Positions 1 through 8,080 of a DNA stretch of 64,000 nucleotides are shown piece after piece; positions within the stretch are counted from its first letter, which is position 1, and each line of letters begins with the position of its first letter. Origin of the DNA: Streptomyces sp. NBRC 110028 (lineage in GTDB: Bacteria > Actinomycetota > Actinomycetes > Streptomycetales > Streptomycetaceae); assembly GCF_001417735.1 (NCBI RefSeq), contig NZ_BBUZ01000037.1:1-64000 (forward strand). Direction: 5' to 3'. The notes under the pieces are model-generated. The model was not told where the DNA came from. It ran no database searches and was given only the letters and a program-made list of their open reading frames with translations. The position numbers were made by a program, and so were the translations under genes.

Positions 1-431
1 AGCCGCTGCGCCCGGCGCACGGCTCAGGAGAAAGCCCGCGAAGAAAGTACGCGCCACAAGGACGCGATAGGCGATGCGCACATGGCACGCACGGGCGTAC
101 GGCGCCGCCGACGCGAGGCATCACACGAACGGGGCGGTGCCCGCACCACCTGTACCCCGGCCGCCCTCCGGTCACACCCCGCGCCGTCCCCGGGCCCGGA
201 AAACGTTCGCGGAGCAGGTCATTCCGCTGGAATTTCGCGGTGTTCCAGCGGCGATGCCACCCCTTCGGGGAGGGGCCCGGCGCGTTGGGCACCCTCCCCG
301 CGCAGCGCCAAATGGCGTCCAGTAGGGTTTGGTCCGCATAAACATCCAAACCCCTGCCCGCACCGGGCCGGCGACCGACCAGATGACGGCCGCGGCCGAC
401 CGCGCGGGCGAGACTCTCGGGAAGGCGCTAC
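1..431. other. Leader region upstream of ctaC, no gene recognised
   Basis: I see no protein family in any frame here; the open frames are low-complexity shadows of GC-rich DNA. It contains a 9-bp inverted repeat (224-232 with 243-251, 10-nt loop) that could end an upstream transcript. It also contains an 8-bp inverted repeat GGGTTTGG/CCAAACCC (325-332 with 346-353), listed separately, about 80 bp before the ctaC start. The region probably carries the ctaC promoter, but no clear -35/-10 pair could be assigned. Confidence 0.4.
325..353. promoter_or_regulatory. 8-bp inverted repeat upstream of ctaC, possible operator
   Basis: GGGTTTGG at 325-332 and CCAAACCC at 346-353 form a perfect inverted repeat with a 13-nt AT-richer spacer, in an otherwise very GC-rich leader. 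The placement fits a regulator site or the base of an mRNA hairpin. It does not match the Rex, IdeR or Crp consensus that I know. Confidence 0.25.
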
Positions 432-1394
432 GTGAGTCCCAACGGCTCCGACCGCTCGTCGCGGCGCCCGGTGCGGCGGAAGCTGCTGCAGGCGCTTGCC
501 GCGGGCGCGGTCCTGGCGACCGCCACCGGTTGCACATCCAAGGACTTCCCCCGCCTCGGAATGCCCACTCCCGCCACGGAGGAGGCGCCGCGGATCCTCT
601 CCCTGTGGCAGGGCTCGTGGGCGGCCGCACTCGCCGTGGGCGTGCTGGTCTGGGGCCTGATCCTGTGGGCGGTGGTGTTCCACCGCCGGACCAGGACCAA
701 GATCGACGTCCCGGTGCAGACCCGGTACAACATGCCCCTTGAGGCGCTGTACACCGTGGTCCCGATCATCATCGTCTCGGTGTTGTTCTACTTCACCGCG
801 CGCGATGAGAACGCGCTCCTCAAGACCTCCAAGAAGCCCGACCACGTAGTCAACGTCGTTGGCTACCAGTGGAGCTGGGGCTTCAACTACATGGAGAACG
901 TGGACGGGAACCCGGCCAGCCCCAAGGCGACCCCCAAGGAGGTGTCGTCCATCCCGAACAAGATGCTCGACACCGTCCCCAAGGGCGCCGAGGGCGTCTA
1001 CGACACCGGCACCCCCGGCGAGCGGAATCCGCAGAACGGCAACCCGGGTCCGACCCTGTGGCTGCCCAAGGGTGAGTCCGTCGAGTTCATCCTGACCTCC
1101 CGCGATGTCATCCACTCGTTCTGGGTGGTCCCCTTCCTGATGAAGATGGACGTCATCCCGGGCCACGCCAACCGGTTCGAGGTCACCCCGAACCGCGAGG
1201 GCACCTTCAAGGGCAAGTGTGCCGAGCTGTGCGGCGTCGACCACTCCCGGATGCTCTTCAACGTCAAGGTCGTTTCCCCGGAGCGCTACCAGCAGCACCT
1301 GAAGGACCTGGCGAAGAAGGGCCAGACGGGATACATCCCGGCCGGCATCGCGCAGACGGACCCCGCCAAGAACGCGGAGACCAAGACACAGTGA
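432..1394 (+). CDS. ctaC: Cytochrome c oxidase subunit II (aa3 type)
   Basis: This is the CuA-bearing subunit of the aa3 oxidase. It takes electrons from the bc1 complex and passes them to heme a in CtaD. The 320-residue protein has an N-terminal signal segment ending in a lipobox-like ATGC, suggesting a lipid-anchored extracellular cysteine. Two membrane segments follow (about residues 55-80 and 95-120). The C-terminal cupredoxin domain has the CuA motif CAELCGVDHSRM. The GTG start at 432 gives the complete signal segment. The stop overlaps the ctaD GTG (GTGA), so the two are translationally coupled. Length and order match the actinobacterial family. Confidence 0.96.
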   Translation: MSPNGSDRSSRRPVRRKLLQALAAGAVLATATGCTSKDFPRLGMPTPATEEAPRILSLWQGSWAAALAVGVLVWGLILWAVVFHRRTRTKIDVPVQTRYNMPLEALYTVVPIIIVSVLFYFTARDENALLKTSKKPDHVVNVVGYQWSWGFNYMENVDGNPASPKATPKEVSSIPNKMLDTVPKGAEGVYDTGTPGERNPQNGNPGPTLWLPKGESVEFILTSRDVIHSFWVVPFLMKMDVIPGHANRFEVTPNREGTFKGKCAELCGVDHSRMLFNVKVVSPERYQQHLKDLAKKGQTGYIPAGIAQTDPAKNAETKTQ

Positions 1395-3130
1395 GCATCC
1401 TCAACGAACCCCAGGGTGCCGACGCAACCGCCTCGTACGAGGATGAGTTGCCGGTGCGCCGCAAGCAGCCCGGCAATGTCGTCGTCAAGTGGCTGACCAC
1501 CACGGACCACAAGACGATCGGCACGCTCTACCTGGTCACGTCGTTCGCGTTCTTCTGCATCGGCGGACTGATGGCGCTCTTCATGCGCGCCGAGCTGGCT
1601 CGTCCCGGCACCCAGATCATGTCGAACGAGCAGTTCAACCAGGCGTTCACCATGCATGGCACGATCATGCTGCTGATGTTCGCCACCCCGCTCTTCGCGG
1701 GCTTCACGAACTGGATCATGCCGCTGCAGATCGGCGCGCCCGATGTGGCGTTCCCGCGGCTGAACATGTTCGCGTACTGGCTGTACCTCTTCGGCTCGCT
1801 CATCGCGGTGGGTGGCTTCCTGACCCCGCAGGGCGCGGCCGACTTCGGCTGGTTCGCGTACTCGCCGCTGTCGGACGCGGTCCGCTCGCCGGGCGTCGGT
1901 GCCGACATGTGGATCATGGGTCTGGCCTTCTCCGGCTTCGGCACGATCCTCGGTGCGGTCAACTTCATCACCACGATCATCTGCATGCGCGCTCCGGGCA
2001 TGACCATGTTCCGCATGCCGATCTTCACCTGGAACGTGCTGCTGACCGCGGTGCTGGTCCTGCTGGCCTTCCCGGTGCTGGCCGCCGCGCTGTTCGCCCT
2101 GGAGGCGGACCGTAAATTCGGGGCGCATGTCTTCGACGCGGCCAATGGCGGGGCGTTGTTGTGGCAACACCTCTTCTGGTTCTTCGGACACCCAGAGGTG
2201 TACATCATCGCGCTGCCGTTCTTCGGGATCATTTCCGAGGTCATCCCGGTCTTCTCGCGCAAGCCGATGTTCGGTTACTTCACCCTGATCGCCGCGACGA
2301 TCTCCATCGCGGGTCTGTCGGTGACCGTGTGGGCGCACCACATGTACGTCACCGGCGGGGTGCTGCTGCCGTTCTTCTCCTTCATGACGTTCCTGATCGC
2401 GGTTCCGACCGGTATCAAGTTCTTCAACTGGATCGGCACGATGTGGAAGGGCTCGCTGAGCTTCGAAACCCCGATGCTCTGGGCGATCGGCTTCCTCATC
2501 ACCTTCACCTTCGGTGGACTCACCGGCGTCATCCTGGCGTCGCCGCCGATGGACTTCCACGTGTCCGACTCGTACTTCGTGGTGGCCCACTTCCACTACG
2601 TGGTCTTCGGCACCGTGGTCTTCGCGATGTTCTCCGGCTTCCACTTCTGGTGGCCGAAGATGACCGGCAAGATGCTGGACGAGAAGCTCGGCAAGATCAC
2701 CTTCTGGACGCTGTTCATCGGCTTCCACGGCACCTTCCTGGTGCAGCACTGGCTGGGTGCCGAGGGCATGCCGCGCCGGTACGCCGACTACCTGGCGGCC
2801 GACGGCTTCACCGCGCTGAACACGATCTCCACGATCAGCTCGTTCCTGCTCGGCCTGTCGATCCTGCCGTTCCTCTACAACGTCTGGAAGACGGCCAAGT
2901 ACGGCAAGAAGGTCGAGGTCGACGACCCGTGGGGCTACGGCCGCTCGCTGGAGTGGGCCACCTCCTGCCCGCCGCCGCGGCACAACTTCCTCACCCTGCC
3001 GCGGATCCGTTCCGAATCCCCGGCGTTCGACCTGCACCACCCCGAGATCGCGGCGCTCGACCAGCTCGAGCACCAGGGTGCGGCCGACGAAGACAAGGCC
3101 CTCGCGGGTGGTAAGGAGGCCGGCAAGTGA
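1391..3130 (+). CDS. ctaD: Cytochrome c oxidase subunit I (aa3 type)
   Basis: This is the catalytic heme-copper subunit that reduces O2 to water and pumps protons. From the GTG at 1391 the protein has 579 residues and about 12 membrane helices. Diagnostic motifs are visible: GHPEVY (CuB His and the cross-linked Tyr), AHHMYV (two further CuB His) and VAHFHYV (heme ligands). The frame stays open upstream to 1217 inside ctaC, but the GTGA overlap with the ctaC stop and the family N-terminus support 1391. The cytoplasmic C-terminal tail contains the SCPPP segment typical of the family. It is followed by a second GTGA overlap with ctaF. Confidence 0.96.
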   Translation: MSILNEPQGADATASYEDELPVRRKQPGNVVVKWLTTTDHKTIGTLYLVTSFAFFCIGGLMALFMRAELARPGTQIMSNEQFNQAFTMHGTIMLLMFATPLFAGFTNWIMPLQIGAPDVAFPRLNMFAYWLYLFGSLIAVGGFLTPQGAADFGWFAYSPLSDAVRSPGVGADMWIMGLAFSGFGTILGAVNFITTIICMRAPGMTMFRMPIFTWNVLLTAVLVLLAFPVLAAALFALEADRKFGAHVFDAANGGALLWQHLFWFFGHPEVYIIALPFFGIISEVIPVFSRKPMFGYFTLIAATISIAGLSVTVWAHHMYVTGGVLLPFFSFMTFLIAVPTGIKFFNWIGTMWKGSLSFETPMLWAIGFLITFTFGGLTGVILASPPMDFHVSDSYFVVAHFHYVVFGTVVFAMFSGFHFWWPKMTGKMLDEKLGKITFWTLFIGFHGTFLVQHWLGAEGMPRRYADYLAADGFTALNTISTISSFLLGLSILPFLYNVWKTAKYGKKVEVDDPWGYGRSLEWATSCPPPRHNFLTLPRIRSESPAFDLHHPEIAALDQLEHQGAADEDKALAGGKEAGK

Positions 3131-3525
3131 AGGTCCAAGGCCGGATGTTCCTCTGGCTCGCCGTCTTCATCCTGCTGATGGCGATCGTCTACGGCGTGTG
3201 GTCGAAGGAGCCCGCCGGTACCACGGCGCTGTTCCTCGCCTTCGGGCTGAGCATCATGATCGGCTTCTACCTGGCGTTCACCGCGCGCCGGGTGGATGTC
3301 GGGGCGCAGGACAACCAGGACGCCGACGTCGCCGACGACGCCGGTGAGCTGGGCTTCTTCTCCCCGCACAGCTGGCAGCCGCTGTCCCTGGCCGTCGGCG
3401 GCGCCCTGGCCTTCATGGGCGTGGTCTTCGGCTGGTGGCTGCTGTTCTTCTCGGCCCCGATCATCATGGTCGGCCTCTTCGGGTGGGTCTTCGAGTACTA
3501 CCGCGGCGAGAACCAGAACCAGTAG
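3127..3525 (+). CDS. ctaF: Cytochrome c oxidase subunit IV
   Basis: This 132-residue membrane protein matches the actinobacterial small subunit IV of the aa3 oxidase. It has a pair of N-terminal membrane helices (about residues 5-25 and 35-55), a short acidic loop (QDNQDADVADDAGE) and two more helices near the C-terminus. It has no catalytic residues; the family stabilises the oxidase-bc1 supercomplex. The GTG start overlaps the ctaD stop, which makes it the last gene of ctaC-ctaD-ctaF. A strong hairpin follows directly. Confidence 0.93.
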   Translation: MKVQGRMFLWLAVFILLMAIVYGVWSKEPAGTTALFLAFGLSIMIGFYLAFTARRVDVGAQDNQDADVADDAGELGFFSPHSWQPLSLAVGGALAFMGVVFGWWLLFFSAPIIMVGLFGWVFEYYRGENQNQ

Positions 3526-3526
3526 C

Positions 3527-3581
3527 GATACCGCACAAGGGGCCCGGCACCGTACAGGTGCCGGGCCCCTTGTGCGGTATC
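3527..3581 (+). terminator. Perfect 25-bp hairpin after ctaF
   Basis: The arms 3527-3551 and 3557-3581 are perfectly complementary over 25 bp with a 5-nt loop (GTACA). No U-tract follows, as is usual for Streptomyces terminators. The hairpin starts two bases after the ctaF stop codon and ends about 55 bp before the next gene. Confidence 0.85.
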
Positions 3582-3636
3582 ACCCTGGTGCCTCGCTCGG
3601 CGCGCCGTCCGCCGGGGGCGTCCATAGCGTGATCGC

Positions 3637-4890
3637 ATGAACCACACACCTCGATCTCCTCGAACCCGGGTGGTGCTCTCCAGTGCCCTGCTGGTGGCCT
3701 CGCTGATAGCGGGTCTCAGCGGATGCGGGGGCCCCTCCTCGGACCCGCTGTCCGCCAAGCCGTACGACGCCGCCGACCAGATCTCGTTCAGCGGTGAGAG
3801 CGGCGCACACAACGCCGATCCGGACCGGCCGCTCCAAGTCACCGCCAAGGGCGACGACGGCCGGATCACGGACGTCACCGCCACCGACGCGGCAGGCAGA
3901 TACGTACGGGGCAAGCTGACGCCGGACGGCAGCCGGTGGCGCTCCACCGTGCCGCTGGCGGCGGGCGCCCATTACACGCTGCGGGTGTCCACGGAGGACT
4001 CGGGCGGCGCGCCGGGCCGCCGTACGATCAACTTCACCACCAGCTCCGCCCACAAGCTGCTGAAGGTCACCTTCGGGCCGAAGGCGGGGGAGTACGGGGT
4101 GGGCCAGCCGATCACCGCCAAGCTGAGCCGCGCGGTCAAGGACCCCTCGGCCCGGGCCGTCATCGAGCGGGGCCTGAAGGTCGACTCACAGCCCGCCGTG
4201 GACGGAGTCTGGCACTGGGTGGACAGCAAGACGCTGCACTACCGCCCGGCCGAGTACTGGCCCGCACACGCCACCGTCAACGTGCGCTCCAACCTCAAGG
4301 GCATCAGGATCGGCGGCGGGCTCTACGGCGACCGGGCCAAGTCGCTGCGGATCACCACCGGCGACCGGATCGAGGCCCTGACCGACTCCGGGACCCACCA
4401 GATGACGGTGCGGCGGAACGGAGAGGTGATCCGGACCATCCCGATCACGACCGGTATGCCCGGGTTCGACACCCGTAACGGCACCAAGGTGATCCTCGCC
4501 AAGGAGTCGGCGGTGCGGATGACGGGCGCCAGCATCGGCCTGGGTGCCGGTTCCTACGACCTGATGGTCTACTGGGCGGCCCGGGTCACCGAGAGCGGCG
4601 AATACGTCCACGCCGCGCCCTGGTCGACCGGCTCGCAGGGGTACGCCAACGTCAGCCACGGCTGCACCGGCATGTCCACCGAGAACGCCCGGTGGTTCTT
4701 CAACACCGTGCACCTCGGCGACATCGTCAAGGTCATCAACAGCAACGGGGACGACATGGCCCCGTTCGGCAACGGCTACGGCGACTGGAACATGGCCTGG
4801 GCCGACTGGCGCCAGGGCAGTGCCCTCGCCGCCGGCCAGCGGGACGGCAGCACCCCGGCCGACTCGGCCCGGCTCCGCCCCATGGCATGA
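3637..4890 (+). CDS. L,D-transpeptidase lipoprotein (YkuD)
   Basis: This is an envelope enzyme that makes 3-3 cross-links in peptidoglycan or attaches proteins to it. The 417-residue protein begins with a lipoprotein signal ending LSGC at about residue 30. Two Ig-like beta domains follow (about 50-250), then a YkuD catalytic domain (about 255-380). The catalytic Cys is visible in SHGCTGMS, with an upstream His in YVHAAPW. This is the mycobacterial Ldt architecture. It follows ctaF after a terminator, so it is probably transcribed separately. No imidazole-glycerol or other enzyme features were seen. Confidence 0.93.
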   Translation: MNHTPRSPRTRVVLSSALLVASLIAGLSGCGGPSSDPLSAKPYDAADQISFSGESGAHNADPDRPLQVTAKGDDGRITDVTATDAAGRYVRGKLTPDGSRWRSTVPLAAGAHYTLRVSTEDSGGAPGRRTINFTTSSAHKLLKVTFGPKAGEYGVGQPITAKLSRAVKDPSARAVIERGLKVDSQPAVDGVWHWVDSKTLHYRPAEYWPAHATVNVRSNLKGIRIGGGLYGDRAKSLRITTGDRIEALTDSGTHQMTVRRNGEVIRTIPITTGMPGFDTRNGTKVILAKESAVRMTGASIGLGAGSYDLMVYWAARVTESGEYVHAAPWSTGSQGYANVSHGCTGMSTENARWFFNTVHLGDIVKVINSNGDDMAPFGNGYGDWNMAWADWRQGSALAAGQRDGSTPADSARLRPMA

Positions 4891-4915
4891 CCGCGTGAGA
4901 CCGCGCGGAATGCGG

Positions 4916-5317
4916 TCAGGCACCCACCGCGAGCCGCTTGCGGAGCAGCCCGGCCAGCGCGTCCGTCAGGGCCACCGGGTCCACCGGATGGGTCACCGCG
5001 GCCTCCGCGCGGCTCCAGGTGGCCAGCCAGGCGTCCTGCGGGCGGCCGATGAGCAGCACCACCGGCGGGCACTGGAAGATCTCGTCCTTGATCTGCCGGC
5101 AGACGCCCATCCCGCCCGCGGGGACCGCCTCCCCGTCCAGGACGCACACGTCGATCCCGCCGTCCTCCAGCGCCGCCAGGACGGCGGGGAGGGTCGCGCA
5201 CTCCACGAACTCCACCGGAGGCACATCGGCGGCGGGCCGGCGACCGGTCGCGAGCCGCACCTGTTCGCGGGTGTTCGCGTCGTCGCTGTAGACCAGCACC
5301 GTGGCGGTCGGCCGCAT
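4916..5317 (-). CDS. Receiver-like single-domain protein, degenerate
   Basis: The 133-residue protein has a CheY-like fold pattern. It starts with ATVLVYSDD (acidic pair near residues 12-13), has a candidate phospho-acceptor Asp in VCVLDGEAVP (residue 61) and a central VVLLIG strand. The conserved Thr/Ser after beta-4 and the Lys-Pro after beta-5 are not evident; the last strand reads VTHPVDP. There is no output domain. The ATG at 5317 has a GGAGG site; the frame stays open far upstream, but that part has no family resemblance. It is divergent from ctaE and convergent with the transpeptidase. A role in respiration is inferred only from position. Confidence 0.75.
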   Translation of the reverse strand: MRPTATVLVYSDDANTREQVRLATGRRPAADVPPVEFVECATLPAVLAALEDGGIDVCVLDGEAVPAGGMGVCRQIKDEIFQCPPVVLLIGRPQDAWLATWSRAEAAVTHPVDPVALTDALAGLLRKRLAVGA

Positions 5318-5528
5318 CGTTTCCTCCGCATCAGCCAAGGGGACTACCGGACTCCTGTGGCGGATGTTACTCCCGTACAGCCTTCCGGAGGAGGGGGCGA
5401 ACCGATCTCTCCCTCCTTCGGGGGACCGGCCGGAACAGCGTCGACGAGCAGCATCGATGCCCTTGACACGGCCCTGGACACTCCGAACGGCACCCCCGGG
5501 AGTGAGGGCCGGATAAGCGACCGACATA

Positions 5529-6149
5529 ATGTCGGTCGTGGCGACAGCAACAGCAACAGATACCGGGCACGCGCACCCGTCGGTCAACCGGCCGAACCTC
5601 ACCAGCGTCGGGACCATCATCTGGTTGAGTTCCGAGCTGATGTTCTTCGCGGCCCTCTTCGCGATGTACTTCACCCTGCGATCGGTGACCGGAGCCGAGC
5701 ACTGGAAGGAAATGGCGTCTTCGCTGAACTTCCCGTTCTCGGCGACGAACACCACGATCCTCGTGCTCTCCTCCCTCACCTGCCAGCTCGGTGTCTTCGC
5801 CGCCGAGCGTGGCGACGTGAGGAAGCTGCGCTCCTGGTTCGTGATCACCTTCATCATGGGCGCGATCTTCATCGGCGGTCAGATCTTCGAGTACACCGAA
5901 CTGGTCAAGAAGGACGGGCTCTCGCTCTCCTCCGACCCGTACGGTTCGGTGTTCTACCTGACCACCGGGTTCCACGGACTGCATGTGACGGGCGGACTCA
6001 TCGCCTTCCTGCTGGTCCTGGGGAGGACGTACGCGGCCAAGAGGTTCACCCACCAGCAGGCGACGGCGGCCATCGTCGTGTCCTACTACTGGCACTTCGT
6101 CGATGTCGTCTGGATCGGCCTCTTCGCCACGATCTACATGATCAAGTAA
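5529..6149 (+). CDS. ctaE: Cytochrome c oxidase subunit III
   Basis: This 206-residue integral membrane protein has five predicted helices, the short form of subunit III found in actinobacteria. The family signatures are visible in TTGFHGLHVTGGL and VSYYWHFVDVVWIG. It binds CtaC/CtaD and stabilises O2 and proton delivery. It is separated from ctaCDF by the transpeptidase and the receiver-like gene. It is the first gene of a cluster with qcrC-qcrA-qcrB, 69 bp ahead of qcrC. The ATG at 5529 is the only start that fits the family N-terminus. Confidence 0.95.
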   Translation: MSVVATATATDTGHAHPSVNRPNLTSVGTIIWLSSELMFFAALFAMYFTLRSVTGAEHWKEMASSLNFPFSATNTTILVLSSLTCQLGVFAAERGDVRKLRSWFVITFIMGAIFIGGQIFEYTELVKKDGLSLSSDPYGSVFYLTTGFHGLHVTGGLIAFLLVLGRTYAAKRFTHQQATAAIVVSYYWHFVDVVWIGLFATIYMIK

Positions 6150-6218
6150 GCCGGTCTCCGCGACCGGAAGCACGTCCTTAAAGCATCGACGCAGAAGATC
6201 CTGACACCGGGGTAATCC

Positions 6219-7028
6219 GTGAAAAAGCTCTCCGCACGACGGCGCCATCCGCTGGCTGCGTTCGTCGTCCTACTCTTCGCGCTGGCGGTCACTGGGGGGC
6301 TGTACGCCGCGTTCTCGCCGAGCGAGGCGAAGGCCGATGACAGCTCCGCCCAGTCCCTCGCCATCGAGGAGGGCAAGAAGCTCTATTCCGTCGGCTGCGC
6401 CAGCTGCCACGGTACGGGCGGTCAGGGGACCTCCGACGGCCCGAGCCTGGTCGGCGTCGGTTCGGCCGCCGTCGACTTCCAGGTCGGTTCCGGCCGGATG
6501 CCCGCCCAGCAGCCGGGCGCACAGGTGCCGAAGAAGAAGAACATCTACTCGGACGCCGAGATCGAGCAGCTGGCCGCGTACGTCTCCTCGCTCGGCGCGG
6601 GGCCGGTGACGCCCACCAAGAGCCAGTACAGCACCGACAACGCGGATGTCGCGAAGGGCGGCGAGCTCTTCCGCACGAACTGCGCGCAGTGCCACAACTT
6701 CGCCGGCAAGGGCGGTGCCCTCACCAACGGCAAGTACGCGCCGTCCCTCGAGGGCGTGAGCAAGAAGCATCTGTACGAGGCCATGCAGACCGGCCCGCAG
6801 AACATGCCCTCCTTCCCCGACACCACGATGCCGGAGAAGAACAAGCAGGACATCATCGCGTACCTCGACACGGTCAACAGCGACAAGTCCAAGACCCCCG
6901 GTGGCCTTGAGCTCGGCGGGCTCGGCCCGGTCAGTGAGGGCCTCTTCGCCTGGGTCTTCGGCATGGGCGCGCTGATCGTCCTCACCATCTGGGTCGCCGC
7001 CCGGACCGCAAAGGCCAAGAAGTCATGA
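6219..7028 (+). CDS. qcrC: Diheme cytochrome c subunit of the bc1 complex
   Basis: QcrC carries two c-type hemes and passes electrons directly from the Rieske protein to CtaC, replacing a soluble cytochrome c. The 269-residue protein has an N-terminal signal-anchor helix (about 10-32) and two heme motifs, CASCH (about residue 65) and CAQCH (about 152). A C-terminal membrane helix (about 240-262) follows. It starts with GTG. The stop overlaps the qcrA start by ATGA, which indicates translational coupling in qcrC-qcrA-qcrB. Confidence 0.96.
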   Translation: MKKLSARRRHPLAAFVVLLFALAVTGGLYAAFSPSEAKADDSSAQSLAIEEGKKLYSVGCASCHGTGGQGTSDGPSLVGVGSAAVDFQVGSGRMPAQQPGAQVPKKKNIYSDAEIEQLAAYVSSLGAGPVTPTKSQYSTDNADVAKGGELFRTNCAQCHNFAGKGGALTNGKYAPSLEGVSKKHLYEAMQTGPQNMPSFPDTTMPEKNKQDIIAYLDTVNSDKSKTPGGLELGGLGPVSEGLFAWVFGMGALIVLTIWVAARTAKAKKS

Positions 7029-8080
7029 GTAGCCACGAGATTTCACAAGCAGAAGAGAAGCTGCCCGAGGAGCGGGCGGAGGGCGGCGCGACCGCGGTCG
7101 CGGAAGACCCGTTCGCCGACCCGGGGCTGCCCCCGCACGAGCACCGTCAGCAGGACATCGACGAGCGGGCCGCCAAGCGGTCCGAGCGCACCGTCGCCCT
7201 GCTCTTCACGGTCTCGATGCTGGCGACCATCGCCTTCATCGCCTCCTACGTGGCGCTGCCGGTCGACCAGTACATCTACGTCTTCCCGATCGGTCACATC
7301 AGCGCGCTGAACTTCGCGCTGGGCCTCACCCTCGGCATCGCGCTGTTCGCCATCGGCGCCGGCGCGGTCCACTGGGCCCGCACCCTGATGTCCGACGTGG
7401 AGATCGCCGACGACCGGCACGCCATCGAGGCCAGCCCCGAGGTCAAGGCCAAGGTCCTCGAGGACTTCCGCGACGGCGCCAAGGAGTCCGGCTTCGGCCG
7501 CCGCAAGCTCGCCCGCAACACCCTCTTCGGCGCGCTCGCCCTGGTGCCGCTCTCCGGCGTGGTGCTGCTGCGCGACCTCGGCCCGCTGCCGGGCACCAAG
7601 CTCCGGCACACCAAGTGGGCCAAGGGCAAGCGGCTCATGAACTACAACACCATGCAGCCGCTGCGGCCCGAGGACATCTCCGTGGGCTCCCTGACCTTCG
7701 CCATGCCCGAGGGCATGAGCGAGGACCAGCACGACTTCCAGACCGAGATCGCCAAGGCCGCCCTGATGCTCGTCCGGCTCCAGCCGGAGAACATCAAGGA
7801 CAAGCGCGAGCTGGACTGGTCGCACGAGGGCATCGTCGCCTTCTCGAAGATCTGCACCCACGTCGGCTGCCCGATCAACCTGTACGAGCAGCAGACGCAC
7901 CACGTCCTGTGCCCCTGCCACCAGTCGACGTTCGACCTCTCCGACGGTGGCCGAGTGATCTTCGGTCCGGCCGGTCACGCGCTGCCCCAGCTGCGGATCA
8001 AGGCCAATGACCAGGGGTACCTCGAAGCCATGGGCGACTTCTCGGAGCCCGTCGGTCCTGCTTACTGGGAGCGCGGATGA
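7025..8080 (+). CDS. qcrA: Rieske iron-sulfur subunit of the bc1 complex
   Basis: This is the Rieske [2Fe-2S] subunit of the menaquinol-cytochrome c reductase. The 351-residue protein is long, as in actinobacteria. It has a charged N-terminus, three predicted helices (about 60-80, 95-120 and 165-185) and a C-terminal Rieske domain. The cluster-binding boxes CTHVGC and CPCHQS are intact. The ATG start at 7025 overlaps the qcrC stop, and its own stop overlaps the qcrB start, so all three are coupled. Confidence 0.96.
   Translation: MSSHEISQAEEKLPEERAEGGATAVAEDPFADPGLPPHEHRQQDIDERAAKRSERTVALLFTVSMLATIAFIASYVALPVDQYIYVFPIGHISALNFALGLTLGIALFAIGAGAVHWARTLMSDVEIADDRHAIEASPEVKAKVLEDFRDGAKESGFGRRKLARNTLFGALALVPLSGVVLLRDLGPLPGTKLRHTKWAKGKRLMNYNTMQPLRPEDISVGSLTFAMPEGMSEDQHDFQTEIAKAALMLVRLQPENIKDKRELDWSHEGIVAFSKICTHVGCPINLYEQQTHHVLCPCHQSTFDLSDGGRVIFGPAGHALPQLRIKANDQGYLEAMGDFSEPVGPAYWERG

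Noticed and set aside
172..1298. Long minus-strand open frames opposite ctaC
   Set aside because: They are low-complexity Arg/Gly/Pro-rich shadows of a clearly recognised plus-strand gene.
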